Source of the DNA: Mycobacterium sp.
Lineage (GTDB): Bacteria; Actinomycetota; Actinomycetes; Mycobacteriales; Mycobacteriaceae
Length of the DNA: 64,000 nucleotides
Direction of reading: 5' to 3'
Assembly (NCBI GenBank): GCA_018882965.1
Contig: VEQY01000009.1
Coordinates: 18,866 to 82,865, forward strand
Part shown: piece by piece, positions 46,759-57,493 of the stretch
Position numbering within the stretch: position 1 is the stretch's first letter
Layout: each line of letters begins with the position of its first letter
Translations under genes and position numbers: made by a program
Notes under the pieces: generated by a model
What the model was told of the DNA's origin: nothing
Databases searched by the model: none
What the model saw: only the letters and a program-made list of their open reading frames with translations

Positions 46759-47871
46759 TCACGACGCTGCTGTGACCGCACGCGCAGCCTCCATCAGCAT
46801 CCACCCGGAGATCTGAACGGACAGGTCGCGTTCGGGAGTCTCGGAGGCATCGACCGCACCGTCGACGAAGCGCGCACTTCCGCCCCCGACCGGTGGGACC
46901 TCGGCGAGCTGGTCCCAGAACGCGCCGAACAGCGGCAGGCCGTCGATGGTCTGCCGGTTGTCCCAGGCCGCCTTGGCCGAGGCCAGCACGATGCCGCGAG
47001 CGGTCGCGCGCGCGGCGACGTCCTCCTTGGTGTCGCCTGGAAGATCGGTGGCCGCCAGCGCGAGGTAACGCGCGGTGATGCCGGCGAACAGCCCGCCGTC
47101 GCCACCCCCGGCGCCCCTGAGCACTCCGTGCGGAGCCAGGTGTTCGCCGACCGCGGCGATCAGCCGACGCGCCCGCGGCGCATGCCGGTCGTCACCGGTG
47201 CGCACCGCGAGTTCGGTCTCCAGCCCGATCACCACTCCCTGGCAATAGGTGTACTGGGCGCGCACCAGAGAACCGTCCCGGATGCCGTCGAAGATCAGTT
47301 GCGTCTCGGGGTCCAGCAGGGTGCGGTCGATCCAGTCGGCCATCTGCGCGGCTCGCGGCACCTGCCCGCACCGGGCCAGCACGATCCCGGCCGGCCCGTT
47401 GGCGGGAGCATTGAAGAACTGATCCTGCTTGCGCCACGGGATGCCGCCGCCGTACTCGGGCATCCAGGAGTTGAACAGCTGGCGGGTCAACGTCTGCAGC
47501 GCCTGCGGCCGGGCGATTCCGAGCAGGCGTCCGGCCCGTTCCAGCGCCAGTGCGAGCCAGGCCATGTCGTCGTAGTACCTGTTGGTCCAGCGGCCGTTGT
47601 TGCGAATGCGATGGCCGCGGATCTGCCGCCTGATCCGCTCGGCGCGCTCAGGCCGGGGGTCGCGCAGCTGCGCATCGACGAGGGTGTCCAGCAGATGCGC
47701 CTGCCACCAGTAGTGCCAGGTGCCGTAGCTTCGATCCCGCCTCGACGGCGGCCATCCCACGACGCCCAGTTGGGTGCCGGGGATGCGCCACAGCTGTCGC
47801 AGATGCCGTCTGACGATGGCCGCCTCGGCGCTGGCCGCGCGGTTCGCCCACTGCTCCGGGCCTGTCTTCAT
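46759..47871 (-). CDS. glycoside hydrolase family 76 protein (Rv0365c-type)
   Basis: A 370-residue (alpha/alpha)6-barrel protein of family GH76, whose members are endo-alpha-1,6-mannanases. The catalytic adjacent Asp pair is visible in RYYDDMAWLALAL. Further family features are YGTWHYWWQAHLLD and FNAPANGPAGIVLA. There is no signal peptide, so it would be cytoplasmic and its mannan-like substrate is unclear; lipomannan trimming is one idea. Start ATG at 47871 was chosen since upstream residues look like shadow sequence of the adjacent methyltransferase. 16 bases separate it from the RNA methyltransferase stop. Confidence 0.83.
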   Translation of the reverse strand: MKTGPEQWANRAASAEAAIVRRHLRQLWRIPGTQLGVVGWPPSRRDRSYGTWHYWWQAHLLDTLVDAQLRDPRPERAERIRRQIRGHRIRNNGRWTNRYYDDMAWLALALERAGRLLGIARPQALQTLTRQLFNSWMPEYGGGIPWRKQDQFFNAPANGPAGIVLARCGQVPRAAQMADWIDRTLLDPETQLIFDGIRDGSLVRAQYTYCQGVVIGLETELAVRTGDDRHAPRARRLIAAVGEHLAPHGVLRGAGGGDGGLFAGITARYLALAATDLPGDTKEDVAARATARGIVLASAKAAWDNRQTIDGLPLFGAFWDQLAEVPPVGGGSARFVDGAVDASETPERDLSVQISGWMLMEAARAVTAAS

Positions 47872-47887
47872 GCCTGCGAATCCTGCC

Positions 47888-48559
47888 CTACCAGGCTGCT
47901 GAGAGGTCGGCCCACTGGCGGATCCAGGCGTGCATGGCGATGCCCGCCGCAACACCGGCGTTGATGCTGCGCGTCGAACCGAACTGCGCGATCGACACCG
48001 TGAGTGCGGCCCCGGCGCGAGCCGCCTCGGAGATGCCCGGCCCCTCCTGGCCGAACACCATCAGGCACTCCCGCGGCAGCGCGGCGGCTTCCAGTCGCAC
48101 GGCGCCGGGGACGTTGTCGACCGCGACCACAGCAAGTCCGTTCTCGGCGGCGAAAGCCATCAACTGCTCGGTACTGTCGTGGTGCGCCAGACGTTGGTAG
48201 CGGTCGGTCACCATGGCGCCCCGGCGATTCCAGCGTCGCCGGCCGACGATGTGGACGGTGTCGACCGCGAAGGCGTTGGCGGTGCGCACCACCGCTCCGA
48301 TGTTGGCGTCGTTGCCGAAGTTCTCGATCGCGATGTGCAGCGCGTGGCGCCGGGTGTCGATATCGGCGATGATCGCTGAGCGACGCCAGTACCGGTAGGC
48401 ATCGACGACGTTGCGGGTGTCGCCATCGCGCAACAACTCCGGGTCGTAGTGCGGGTCGTCGGGCAGTGGCCCGGAATGGGTCTGCGACCACGGACCGACG
48501 CCGGGTGTGTCACTGCTCCACTCGGTCGGACCGGGCTCTGAGAAGTCCGGGTCAGTCAC
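47888..48559 (-). CDS. TrmH/SpoU-family RNA 2'-O-methyltransferase (Rv0380c-type)
   Basis: A 223-residue SPOUT-fold methyltransferase. Motif 1 is NIGAVVRTANAFA, motif 2 LMVFGQEGPGIS and motif 3 STRSINAGVAAGIAMH, which together form the knot and SAM site. It should methylate a ribose in tRNA or rRNA; the exact site is unknown. The first 70 residues are an acidic Pro-rich extension. The GTG at 48559 overlaps the pyrE stop by 8 bases, so the two are coupled. In H37Rv the homologue is near pyrE too. Confidence 0.86.
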   Translation of the reverse strand: MTDPDFSEPGPTEWSSDTPGVGPWSQTHSGPLPDDPHYDPELLRDGDTRNVVDAYRYWRRSAIIADIDTRRHALHIAIENFGNDANIGAVVRTANAFAVDTVHIVGRRRWNRRGAMVTDRYQRLAHHDSTEQLMAFAAENGLAVVAVDNVPGAVRLEAAALPRECLMVFGQEGPGISEAARAGAALTVSIAQFGSTRSINAGVAAGIAMHAWIRQWADLSAAW

Positions 48560-49112
48560 CGGCGAGTCCGAGGTCGGCAAGCCCCAGGATGCTTCGGTAG
48601 GGCACCCCCTCGGCCTCGATCGCCTCCGCGGCTCCGGTCGCCCGGTCCACCACGGTGGCGACCCCGACGACGACGGCACCCGCATCGCGCACCGCGCGGA
48701 CGGCGGTCAGCGCCGACCCACCGGTGGTGCTGGTGTCTTCCACGACCAGCACCGGTCTCCCGGCGACATCGGCGCCCTCGATAAGACGTTGCAGCCCATG
48801 TGCTTTCACTGATTTGCGCACCACGAAGGCGTCGATCGGCCGACCCGGGGAATGCATCACCGCGCACGCCACCGGATCGGCCCCCATGGTGAGGCCCCCG
48901 ACGGCGACGTAGTCCCAATCCGAGGTCAGCTCCCGCATGAGCCGGCCGATGAGCGGAGCCGCCCGGTGGTGCAGCGTGGCGCGACGCAGATCGACGTAGT
49001 AGTCGGCCTCCCGGCCCGAGGACAGGGTGACCCGGCCGAACACCACGGAGAGCTCTCGCACCAGTCCGGCGAGTTCGCGGCGCCGCTCGATGTCGATGTC
49101 AGGTGCGGTCAC
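48552..49112 (-). CDS. pyrE: orotate phosphoribosyltransferase
   Basis: A 186-residue enzyme of pyrimidine synthesis, adding phosphoribose to orotate. The PRPP-binding motif VLVVEDTSTTGGSAL lies at about residue 115, and GRVTLSSGREADYYVDLRRATLHH near the N-terminus is nearly the recalled H37Rv sequence. The GTG at 49112 was chosen as start (VTAPDIDIERRR); a TTG at 49124 is possible. The start overlaps the SDR gene end by 14 bases. Confidence 0.92.
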   Translation of the reverse strand: MTAPDIDIERRRELAGLVRELSVVFGRVTLSSGREADYYVDLRRATLHHRAAPLIGRLMRELTSDWDYVAVGGLTMGADPVACAVMHSPGRPIDAFVVRKSVKAHGLQRLIEGADVAGRPVLVVEDTSTTGGSALTAVRAVRDAGAVVVGVATVVDRATGAAEAIEAEGVPYRSILGLADLGLAGD

Positions 49113-49875
49113 GGCCCCGTCCAATCCTGGTGGCCACGGCGCGCACCATAGCGCGGGGCATCAGGCGCCCCGCCGTCGTGAGGAACTTGTACTGCGCGCC
49201 GGGGATGCTGATGATCCTGCCCTTGGCGACGTCGGCGAGGCTCTCCGCGACGACGTCGTCGACGGTGAGCCAGAGCACCCCGGGAATCGACGACACGTCG
49301 ATGCCGGCGCGCTGGTGGAAGTCGGTGTGCACGAAACCCGGGCACACCGCGTGCACCCCCACCCCGGTTCCGGCCAGTCCGTTGGCCAGGCCCTCGGTGA
49401 AGGACACCACCCACGCCTTGGACGCCGAATAGGTCGACCCGCGGCCGGAGAGCAGGCCGGCCACGCTGGCGATGTTGATGACCGACCCGGTGCGCGCGGC
49501 CAGCATCGGCGGCAGGGCCGCCCGGGTCAGCTCCATCACCGCGGTGACGTTGACGTCGAGCTGACGGCGCAACACATCCGGTTCGGCCGTCCAGAACTCC
49601 CCCGAGGTGCCGAACCCGGCGTTGTTGATCAGCACGCGCACCCCGGTCGCCAACCGGTCGGCGACCTTGTCGCGGTCGGCGGCGACGGCCAGGTCAGCCG
49701 GCAGAACCTCGACGTCCACGCGGTGGGTGGCGCGCAGTTCGGCGGCGAGGTCATCCAGTGCCGAGACATCCCGGGCGACCAGCACCAGATCGTGGCCGTC
49801 GCGGGCGAGCCGGCGCGCGTAGCCCGCACCCAGTCCGGAGGTGGGGCCGGTGACCAGTGCGACGGGGCGGGGCAC
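49099..49875 (-). CDS. short-chain dehydrogenase/reductase
   Basis: A 258-residue classical-type SDR, an NAD(P)-dependent alcohol/ketone oxidoreductase. Cofactor motif TGPTSGLGAGYA, NNAG (LINNAGFGTSG), catalytic Ser in NIASVAG and YSASK (Tyr and Lys) are all present, so it should be active. The C-terminus is basic (RIGRGRDRT). Substrate unknown. Start GTG at 49875 is preceded by TAGGGT at the leaderless spacing. It overlaps the pyrE start region by 14 bases and is 18 bases from the ttfA stop. Confidence 0.87.
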   Translation of the reverse strand: MPRPVALVTGPTSGLGAGYARRLARDGHDLVLVARDVSALDDLAAELRATHRVDVEVLPADLAVAADRDKVADRLATGVRVLINNAGFGTSGEFWTAEPDVLRRQLDVNVTAVMELTRAALPPMLAARTGSVINIASVAGLLSGRGSTYSASKAWVVSFTEGLANGLAGTGVGVHAVCPGFVHTDFHQRAGIDVSSIPGVLWLTVDDVVAESLADVAKGRIISIPGAQYKFLTTAGRLMPRAMVRAVATRIGRGRDRT

Positions 49876-49881
49876 CCCGCC

Positions 49882-49887
49882 ACCCTA
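49882..49887 (-). promoter_or_regulatory. candidate -10 element of a leaderless promoter for the SDR gene
   Basis: On the minus strand TAGGGT is followed by exactly 6 bases and then the GTG start at 49875. The element lies in the 18-base gap after ttfA, so the SDR gene may have its own transcript. Confidence 0.4.
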
Positions 49888-49893
49888 ACCGGC

Positions 49894-50616
49894 TCAGCGC
49901 CCGAAGTTGGGGGCCTGGGTCTGCGGCGGCCGCGGCGCGGGCGGTACCTGCGGGCGACCCGGCGCGGCAGCGCGCCGAGCGGCCGATTGCGCGGCCGCGG
50001 CCTGCGCCGGGATGGGCGGCAGCACCCGCAACAGGTCGTTGAATTGCCGGACCGCGCGCAGGCCTTCGTCCCACTGGGCGCGGGTGGAGATGACCGGCAT
50101 CGCCAGCAGCGTCCAGTTCTGCTCGTTCCACATGATCTCCGCGCAGTCCGGAGCGGTGTGGGCGAAGGTCACCATGCGGCGATCGCAGGCCCGGCGGGCG
50201 GCATCGAGGTTGTTGGAGTACACCATGCGCGGGCCGATCGCCCCGAGCAGCCAGACGTCTCCCTCGCGCGGCTCCTTGACGCCCTTGAGGCGCAGGTCCA
50301 TCACGACGTTGGTGCCGACCTTGCGATGCAGGGCGATCACGGTGGCGACGTCGTCGAGATCGAAGATGTAGACCGCTTCGCCGCGGATCTGGCCGAGCAC
50401 CACGTTGCGGGCGGTGACGTCGCCGACGGTCGACATCACCCCGCGCTTCCAGCGGTCGACGATCTGCTTTGACTCCGACTCGTAGTCGAAACCCTGCGAA
50501 CGCGCCCACGACTTGCGCCGCCGGCCCAGCCCGCGGCGGCGGCCGACGTCGATGTACAGCAGCACCGCCGCACCCACGAAGCACAGCGCCGACAGCGTGA
50601 ACCAGAACGGGACCAT
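49894..50616 (-). CDS. ttfA: trehalose monomycolate transport factor TtfA-like (Rv0383c-type)
   Basis: A 240-residue protein with one N-terminal transmembrane helix (VPFWFTLSALCFVGAAVLLYI) followed by a basic stretch RRRGLGRRRKSW, a folded cytoplasmic domain and a Pro/Ala/Gln-rich tail. In M. smegmatis and M. tuberculosis the homologue, TtfA, works with MmpL3 in moving trehalose monomycolate. The call is by position (between pyrE and clpB) and the topology I recall; the motif VDRWKRGVMSTVGDVTARNV cannot be checked here. The gap after clpB holds a hairpin. Confidence 0.75.
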   Translation of the reverse strand: MVPFWFTLSALCFVGAAVLLYIDVGRRRGLGRRRKSWARSQGFDYESESKQIVDRWKRGVMSTVGDVTARNVVLGQIRGEAVYIFDLDDVATVIALHRKVGTNVVMDLRLKGVKEPREGDVWLLGAIGPRMVYSNNLDAARRACDRRMVTFAHTAPDCAEIMWNEQNWTLLAMPVISTRAQWDEGLRAVRQFNDLLRVLPPIPAQAAAAQSAARRAAAPGRPQVPPAPRPPQTQAPNFGR

Positions 50617-50686
50617 CGCCCAGTAGCCTAACCGTTATCCGCCGTTCACCGAGGCGGGCGGCAGGTCACAACAGGGTCACCGTTTG

Positions 50687-50701
50687 CCGGGCGCAGCCCG
50701 G
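50687..50701 (-). terminator. hairpin after the clpB stop codon, possible terminator
   Basis: CCGGGC-GCA-GCCCGG forms a perfect 6-bp GC stem with a 3-base loop, 5 bases past the end of clpB on the minus strand. There is no run of U after it. GC-only hairpins without U-tracts are common at mycobacterial gene ends, so a terminator is plausible but unproved. Confidence 0.4.
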
Positions 50702-50705
50702 GAAA

Positions 50706-53252
50706 CTAGCCCAGGATCAGCGAGTCTCCGTCGGCAGCGACGTTGACCGGGACCACGTCGCCGTCGTGAATCTCCCCCGCCAGCAGCATCTTGGCCAGCT
50801 GGTCCCCGATGGCCTGCTGCACCAGCCGACGCAGCGGCCGCGCCCCGTAGACCGGATCGAACCCGCGCTGGGCCAGCCACTCCTTCGCCGGCAGGGACAC
50901 CTGGAGTTCCAGGCGGCGCTGGCTGAGCCGCTTCTGCAGCTGGGCCAGCTGGATGTCGACGATCTGGACGAGTTCCTCGGGGTTGAGGCCGTCGAAGATC
51001 AGGACGTCGTCGAGCCGATTGATGAACTCCGGCTTGAACGCCGCGCGCACCGCCGCCATCACCTGCTCCTCGGTGCCGCCCGAGCCCAGGTTGGAGGTCA
51101 GGATCAGGATCGTGTTGCGGAAGTCCACCGTGCGGCCCTGGCCGTCGGTCAGCCGGCCCTCGTCGAGGACCTGCAGCAGCACGTCGAAGACATCCGGGTG
51201 GGCCTTCTCGACTTCGTCGAACAGCACGACCGTGTACGGCCGGCGGCGGACGGCCTCGGTCAACTGCCCACCCTGGTCGTAACCGATGTAGCCGGGCGGG
51301 GCGCCGACGAGCCGCGCCACCGAGTGCTTCTCGCCGTACTCGCTCATGTCGATGCGGACCATCGCCCGCTCGTCGTCGAAGAGGAAGTCGGCCAGCGCCT
51401 TGGCCAATTCGGTCTTGCCCACGCCGGTGGGGCCGAGGAACAGGAACGAGCCGGTGGGCCGGTTGGGGTCGGCGACCCCGGCGCGACTGCGCCGGACGGC
51501 GTCGGAGACCGCGGTCACGGCCTTGCGTTGTCCGACCACCCGCCTACCCAGTTCGTCCTCCATCCGCAGCAGCTTGGCGGTCTCGCCCTCCAGCAGCCGG
51601 CCCGCCGGAATGCCCGTCCACGCTGACACCACGTCGGCGATGTCGTCGGGACCGACCTGCTCCTTGAGCATGACCGCTTCGCGGGCCTGCGCCTGCGGCA
51701 GCGCGGCGTCGAGTTTCTTCTCGACCTCCGGGATACGTCCGTACCGCAGTTCGGCGGCCTTGGCCAGATCCCCGTCGCGCTCGGCCCGGTCGGCCTCGCC
51801 GCGCAACACTTCGAGCTGTTCTTTGAACTCGCGCACGACGTCGATGGCATTCTTCTCGTTCTGCCAGCGCGTGGTCAGCTCGGCGAGTTTCTCCTTGTAG
51901 TCGGCCAGCTCGGTGCGCAGCTTCTCCAGCCGTTCCTTGGAGGCAGCGTCCTCTTCCTTCTCCAACGCCATCTCTTCGATCTCCAGCCGGCGGACCAGCC
52001 GCTCGACCTCGTCGACCTCGACGGGACGGGAGTCGATTTCCATGCGCAGCCGCGAGGCCGACTCGTCGACGAGGTCGATGGCCTTGTCCGGCAGGAACCG
52101 GCTGGTGATGTAGCGGTCGCTCAACGTGGCCGCCGCCACCAGGGCCGAGTCGGTGATCTGCACACCGTGGTGGACCTCGTAGCGGTCCTTGAGGCCGCGC
52201 AGGATGCCGACGGTGTCCTCCACCGACGGTTCACCGACGAGCACCTGCTGGAAGCGGCGCTCGAGTGCGGCGTCCTTCTCGATGTACTTGCGGTACTCAT
52301 CCAGCGTGGTCGCGCCGACCAGGCGCAGCTCGCCACGTGCCAGCATCGGCTTGATCATGTTGCCGGCGTCCATCGCGCCCTCACCGGTGGCTCCGGCGCC
52401 GACGATGGTGTGCAGCTCGTCGATGAAGGTGATGATCTGCCCGGCGGACTCCTTGATCTCGTCGAGCACTGCCTTGAGGCGTTCCTCGAACTCGCCGCGG
52501 TACTTCGCCCCGGCGACCATCGAGCCGAGGTCGAGGGACACGACGGTCTTGTCGCGCAACGACTCCGGGACGTCGCCGTCGATGATGCGCTGGGCGAGTC
52601 CCTCGACGATCGCGGTCTTGCCGACACCGGGCTCACCGATGAGAACCGGGTTGTTCTTGGTGCGTCGGCTCAGCACCTGGATGACACGGCGAATCTCGTT
52701 GTCGCGCCCGATGACCGGGTCGAGCTTGCCCTCCCGGGCGCGCGCGGTCAGATCGGTGGAGTACTTCTCCAGCGCCTGATAGCTGGCCTCGGGATCGGGG
52801 CTGGTAACCCGGGCGCTGCCACGAACCTTCACGAAAGCCTCGCGCAGCGCCTGCGGTGAGGCGCCCGCACCGGTGAGCAGCTTGGCGACGTCGGAGTCGC
52901 CCGTCGCGAGCCCGACCAGCAGATGCTCGGTGGAGACGTACTCGTCGTCCATCTCGGTGGCCAGCTGCTGGGCGGCGGTGATCGCCGCCAGCGACTCCCG
53001 CGACAGCTGCGGCTGCGAGGTCGCACCGCTGCTCGACGGAAGGTGCTGGAGGAGCCGCTCGGTCTCGGCGCGGATGGTCGCCGGGTTCACGCCGACGGCC
53101 TCGAGCAGGGGCGCGGCGATGCCGTCCGCCTGGGTCAGCAGCGCCATCAGCAGATGGGCCGGGCGGATCTCCGGGTTGCCGGCCGAGCTGGCGGCCTGCA
53201 GGGCAGCCGTCAGCGCCGCCTGGGTCTTGGTGGTCGGGTTGAACGAGTCCAC
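50706..53252 (-). CDS. clpB: ATP-dependent chaperone ClpB
   Basis: An 848-residue hexameric disaggregase working with DnaK. The N-terminal Clp repeat domain comes first, then AAA module 1 with Walker [11 protein letters not shown] at about residue 205, the coiled-coil middle domain ([20 protein letters not shown] begins it) and AAA module 2 with [10 protein letters not shown] at about 606; the C-terminus has the usual [12 protein letters not shown]. Both modules keep Walker B acidic residues ([17 protein letters not shown]). GTG start at 53252 with GGAGGTG 3 bases upstream. A HspR-type operator in a SigH/SigE-like promoter lies about 40-70 bases upstream. Confidence 0.97.
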   Translation of the reverse strand: MDSFNPTTKTQAALTAALQAASSAGNPEIRPAHLLMALLTQADGIAAPLLEAVGVNPATIRAETERLLQHLPSSSGATSQPQLSRESLAAITAAQQLATEMDDEYVSTEHLLVGLATGDSDVAKLLTGAGASPQALREAFVKVRGSARVTSPDPEASYQALEKYSTDLTARAREGKLDPVIGRDNEIRRVIQVLSRRTKNNPVLIGEPGVGKTAIVEGLAQRIIDGDVPESLRDKTVVSLDLGSMVAGAKYRGEFEERLKAVLDEIKESAGQIITFIDELHTIVGAGATGEGAMDAGNMIKPMLARGELRLVGATTLDEYRKYIEKDAALERRFQQVLVGEPSVEDTVGILRGLKDRYEVHHGVQITDSALVAAATLSDRYITSRFLPDKAIDLVDESASRLRMEIDSRPVEVDEVERLVRRLEIEEMALEKEEDAASKERLEKLRTELADYKEKLAELTTRWQNEKNAIDVVREFKEQLEVLRGEADRAERDGDLAKAAELRYGRIPEVEKKLDAALPQAQAREAVMLKEQVGPDDIADVVSAWTGIPAGRLLEGETAKLLRMEDELGRRVVGQRKAVTAVSDAVRRSRAGVADPNRPTGSFLFLGPTGVGKTELAKALADFLFDDERAMVRIDMSEYGEKHSVARLVGAPPGYIGYDQGGQLTEAVRRRPYTVVLFDEVEKAHPDVFDVLLQVLDEGRLTDGQGRTVDFRNTILILTSNLGSGGTEEQVMAAVRAAFKPEFINRLDDVLIFDGLNPEELVQIVDIQLAQLQKRLSQRRLELQVSLPAKEWLAQRGFDPVYGARPLRRLVQQAIGDQLAKMLLAGEIHDGDVVPVNVAADGDSLILG

Positions 53253-53291
53253 GACACCTCCGTTCGTGCCTTAGTAGCTTGTCACGTCATA

Positions 53292-53325
53292 CAACACCGA
53301 CAATCTTGAGTCTGTTCCGCTCAGG
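53292..53325 (-). promoter_or_regulatory. clpB promoter: SigH/SigE-like boxes containing a HAIR-type operator
   Basis: On the minus strand GGAACA (53318-53313) and GTTG (53295-53292) are 17 bases apart, matching the mycobacterial SigH/SigE pattern GGAAY-N16-20-GTT. Overlapping it, on the plus strand, CTTGAGT (53305-53311) CTGTTCC GCTCAGG (53319-53325) matches the HspR inverted repeat CTTGAGT-N7-ACTCAAG in 12 of 14 arm bases. A repressor here would block polymerase directly. hspR is encoded in this window. Confidence 0.7.
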
Positions 53326-53379
53326 TTTACTTGCACGCCCGGTCCGGCCGCTAGGGCCATCCGGCACCAATTTCAGTAT

Positions 53380-53395
53380 TCGAACATATGATCGA
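53380..53395 (+). promoter_or_regulatory. LexA/SOS-like box overlapping a -10 element
   Basis: TCGAAC-ATAT-GATCGA matches the mycobacterial SOS box TCGAAC-N4-GTTCGA with one mismatch in the right arm. TATGAT at 53387-53392 is a strong -10 hexamer inside the box and ends 6 bases before the GTG at 53399, the spacing of a leaderless mRNA. Binding of LexA would cover the promoter. Confidence 0.55.
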
Positions 53396-53398
53396 ACA

Positions 53399-53716
53399 GT
53401 GGATCTCGCGACCATCGGCTATCACGGCCAGCCGGTACGGCCGCCCTTCCGGCCGGTCCGGCCCCCGCTGCCGGTGCTGGTCGACCTGACCGTGCTGTTC
53501 CCCCGCCGGCCGCACCGCACCGGCCGCTATCACCCGCACGGGCTGCAGCTGGACCGGGTGGTTGCTGGCGCGCTGAGCTGCTGGGGCCTCTGCGAGCAGG
53601 GCGAGTGGTGGGGCTTGGTCAGCTACCCGATCGTCTATGGGACCCACCGGCGGACGGTGACGCACTGGGTTCCGGCCTGGGTTCTCAGGCCGGGTGGAGC
53701 GGAGCCGATCGGATAG
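53399..53716 (+). CDS. small hypothetical protein, possibly LexA-controlled
   Basis: A 105-residue Trp- and Pro-rich protein (VRPPFRPVRPPLPV near the start; CWGLCEQGEWWGLVSYPIVYG near the end). I do not recognise a family. No membrane helix or signal peptide. The reading frame upstream of 53399 runs through the divergent clpB promoter, so the GTG at 53399 is the best start; there is no ribosome-binding site, which fits a leaderless mRNA. It lies 10 bases before the GAP/Sap-type transporter gene and may be co-transcribed. The protein is Arg/Pro-rich, so the possibility that it is non-coding remains. Confidence 0.5.
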   Translation: MDLATIGYHGQPVRPPFRPVRPPLPVLVDLTVLFPRRPHRTGRYHPHGLQLDRVVAGALSCWGLCEQGEWWGLVSYPIVYGTHRRTVTHWVPAWVLRPGGAEPIG

Positions 53717-53726
53717 GTTTTTCGAC

Positions 53727-54392
53727 GTGGCGGATCTGCGGTCGGTGCTGGGCGAACTGGTCACGCTGGCTCTGGTCATCAGCCTGTCCCCGCTCTCGGT
53801 CATCCCGGGCGTGCTGGTTCTGCACTCACCCCGGCCGCGTCCGACCAGCCTGAGCTTCCTGCTGGGCTGGACGTTGGGCATTGCCGGGCTCACCGCGGCG
53901 TTCGTGGCGCTGTCGCGCGCGATCGGTGACCAGCGCGGCGAGCCGCGATGGTCGGCGTACCTGCGGATCATCATCGGCGCGGCCCTCATCGCGCTCGGTG
54001 TGTACCGCTGGGTCAACCGCAAGCGCTCCGAGCACACCCCGGCGTGGATGAGATCGCTGAGCGGTATGGGTCCGGCCCGGGCGCTGCTGGTGGCCACCGT
54101 GCTGGCGGTGGTCAACCCCAAGGTGCTGTTCATGTGCGCCGCCGCCGGACTGGTGATCGGCGCGGCCGGTCTGGGTGCCGTGGCGTCGTGGACGGGGGTG
54201 GCGCTGTTCACCGCCATCGCGGTGTCCTCGGTGGCCCTACCCGTGCTGGGCTATCAGGTCGCCGGCGCCCGACTCGAGGCCCCGCTGCAGCGACTCAAAA
54301 ACTGGATGGAGGCCAACCACGCGACGCTGATCGCCGTGATTCTGTTCTTCATCGGCGGGGTCCTGCTCTATAAGGGAATTCACAGCCTGTAG
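53727..54392 (+). CDS. GAP/Sap-family membrane exporter-like protein
   Basis: A 221-residue membrane protein with six predicted helices, resembling the GAP/Sap family (glycopeptidolipid-addressing and sulfolipid-addressing proteins of mycobacteria, related to LysE). LVTLALVISLSPLSVIPGVLVLH at the N-terminus and ATVLAVVNPKVLFMCAAAGLVIG are typical. Such proteins assist lipid export; the cargo here is unknown. Start GTG at 53727 is 10 bases downstream of the small gene. It precedes the AcsA-PDH-ACP operon by 78 bases. Confidence 0.8.
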   Translation: MADLRSVLGELVTLALVISLSPLSVIPGVLVLHSPRPRPTSLSFLLGWTLGIAGLTAAFVALSRAIGDQRGEPRWSAYLRIIIGAALIALGVYRWVNRKRSEHTPAWMRSLSGMGPARALLVATVLAVVNPKVLFMCAAAGLVIGAAGLGAVASWTGVALFTAIAVSSVALPVLGYQVAGARLEAPLQRLKNWMEANHATLIAVILFFIGGVLLYKGIHSL

Positions 54393-54470
54393 CCGGTTTT
54401 CGGTGACCTTCGTCCCTTCCGTCGCGGCGTGCTTTGCAGCCACGATCGTGGTGGGCGGAAGAGAGGGACC

Positions 54471-54713
54471 ATGACAGCAGCCGCGGAAGTCGGCGATATC
54501 GATTCCCTGGCGTGGCGATTCCTCTGCTCACAGTTCACCGGGCGCGACTACTGGGACTGGCCGCTGGATCGACGCATCGACGCCTATCTGCAGCAACACG
54601 ATCGTGCCGACATCCTCAAGGATGCGACCGCCTATGACGCGGTGGTCGACCGGGTGATGGCCAACATCGCCCGGGCCCGCCGGGACGGAAAACTCGACCA
54701 GACCAACTTCTAG
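54471..54713 (+). CDS. small protein at the head of the PDH-ACP operon, unknown
   Basis: An 80-residue acidic-aromatic protein with W-rich start LAWRFLCSQFTGRDYWDWPLDRRIDAYL and a charged C-terminus. The ATG at 54471 has a clear ribosome-binding site GAGAGGG. It reads as helical, with no membrane segment. I do not recognise the family. It ends 63 bases before the ligase start chosen here (and directly before a GTG that could extend that ligase), so it is very likely the first gene of the operon and may be a partner of the complex. Confidence 0.68.
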   Translation: MTAAAEVGDIDSLAWRFLCSQFTGRDYWDWPLDRRIDAYLQQHDRADILKDATAYDAVVDRVMANIARARRDGKLDQTNF

Positions 54714-54776
54714 GTGCGGGAGGCGGGGGTGGACACCGATACGGTTCACGAGGTGATCCGGAAGGGACCTTCGGAC

Positions 54777-56515
<1,739 letters not shown>

Positions 56516-56519
<4 letters not shown>

Positions 56520-57493
56520 CCGATGCCGTCCTCGCGCGGACCCTGCTGACCGACATGACCCGGATCCGGCGCATGGAAGAGAAATGTGCCGAGATGTACA
56601 GCGCGGGCAAGATCCGCGGCTTTCTGCATCTCTATGTCGGCGAGGAGGCGGTCGCTGCGGGGTCTTTGCGCGTTCTCGGTCCGGACGACGCGGTCATCGC
56701 CACCTATCGTGAGCACGCCCACGCGCTGATGCGCGGTATCCCGATGGGGAAAATCATGGCGGAGATGTACGGCAAGCAGGAGGGCTGCTCGGGGGGCCGG
56801 GGTGGTTCGATGCACCTCTTCGACGCGAGCCGCCGGTTCTACGGCGGTAACGCGATCGTGGCGGGCGGGCTCCCGACTGCCGCAGGGCTTGCCCTCGCCG
56901 ATGCGCAATTGAAGCAAAAGACGCTGTGCGCCTGCTACTTCGGCGAAGGTGCGATGGCCGAGGGAGCCTTTCACGAGACGATGAACATGGCTGCGCTATG
57001 GCAGCTGCCGGTGCTGTTCTGCTGCGAGAACAACGGGTACGCCATGGGGACCGCGATCGCGCGCGAACTTTCCGACGTCGATCTGGTGACGGTGGCCGGG
57101 TCCTACCGCGTTCCAGCCGCGAGCGTGGACGGGATGGACGTGGTGGCCAGCCACACCGCCATGCAGCAGGCTGTGGAGCACGTCCGGAACCACGGTGGCC
57201 CGTACTTCCTGGAGTTCCGTACCTATCGGTTCCGGCCGCACTCGATGTTCGACCCGGAGCTGTACCGCGACAAGGCCGAAGTGGAGAAGTGGCGCGAACA
57301 CGACCCCATCCGCACCTTCACCGACACCTGCCTGGCCGAGGGAACACTGACCGCCGAGGACGTCGCCGCGATCGAGCGGGCGGCCGCCAACGAGGTGGAC
57401 GAGGCCGTCGCCTACGCGGAGGCAGGCACCCTGGAGAGCGTCGACACCCTGACCCGGGACGTGATGACCCCCGTCACCGAGGCCCGCCGGTGA
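56516..57493 (+). CDS. 2-oxoacid dehydrogenase E1 alpha subunit (TPP)
   Basis: A 325-residue E1 alpha subunit of the PDH/acetoin-dehydrogenase type. The TPP motif is Gly143-Glu-Gly145, 26 residues, Asn172-Asn173 (GEGAMAEG to CENNGYAM), the exact GDG-X26-NN spacing. [16 protein letters not shown] and [12 protein letters not shown] are typical. Start is GTG at 56516, overlapping the ligase stop (GTGA), with AGGAGG 8 bases upstream. It forms the decarboxylating heterotetramer with the next gene product. Confidence 0.9.

Noticed and set aside
53279-53398. N-terminal extension of the small gene upstream of 53399
   Set aside because: The extension would run through the clpB promoter and the LexA-like box. 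The GTG at 53399 explains the data better.
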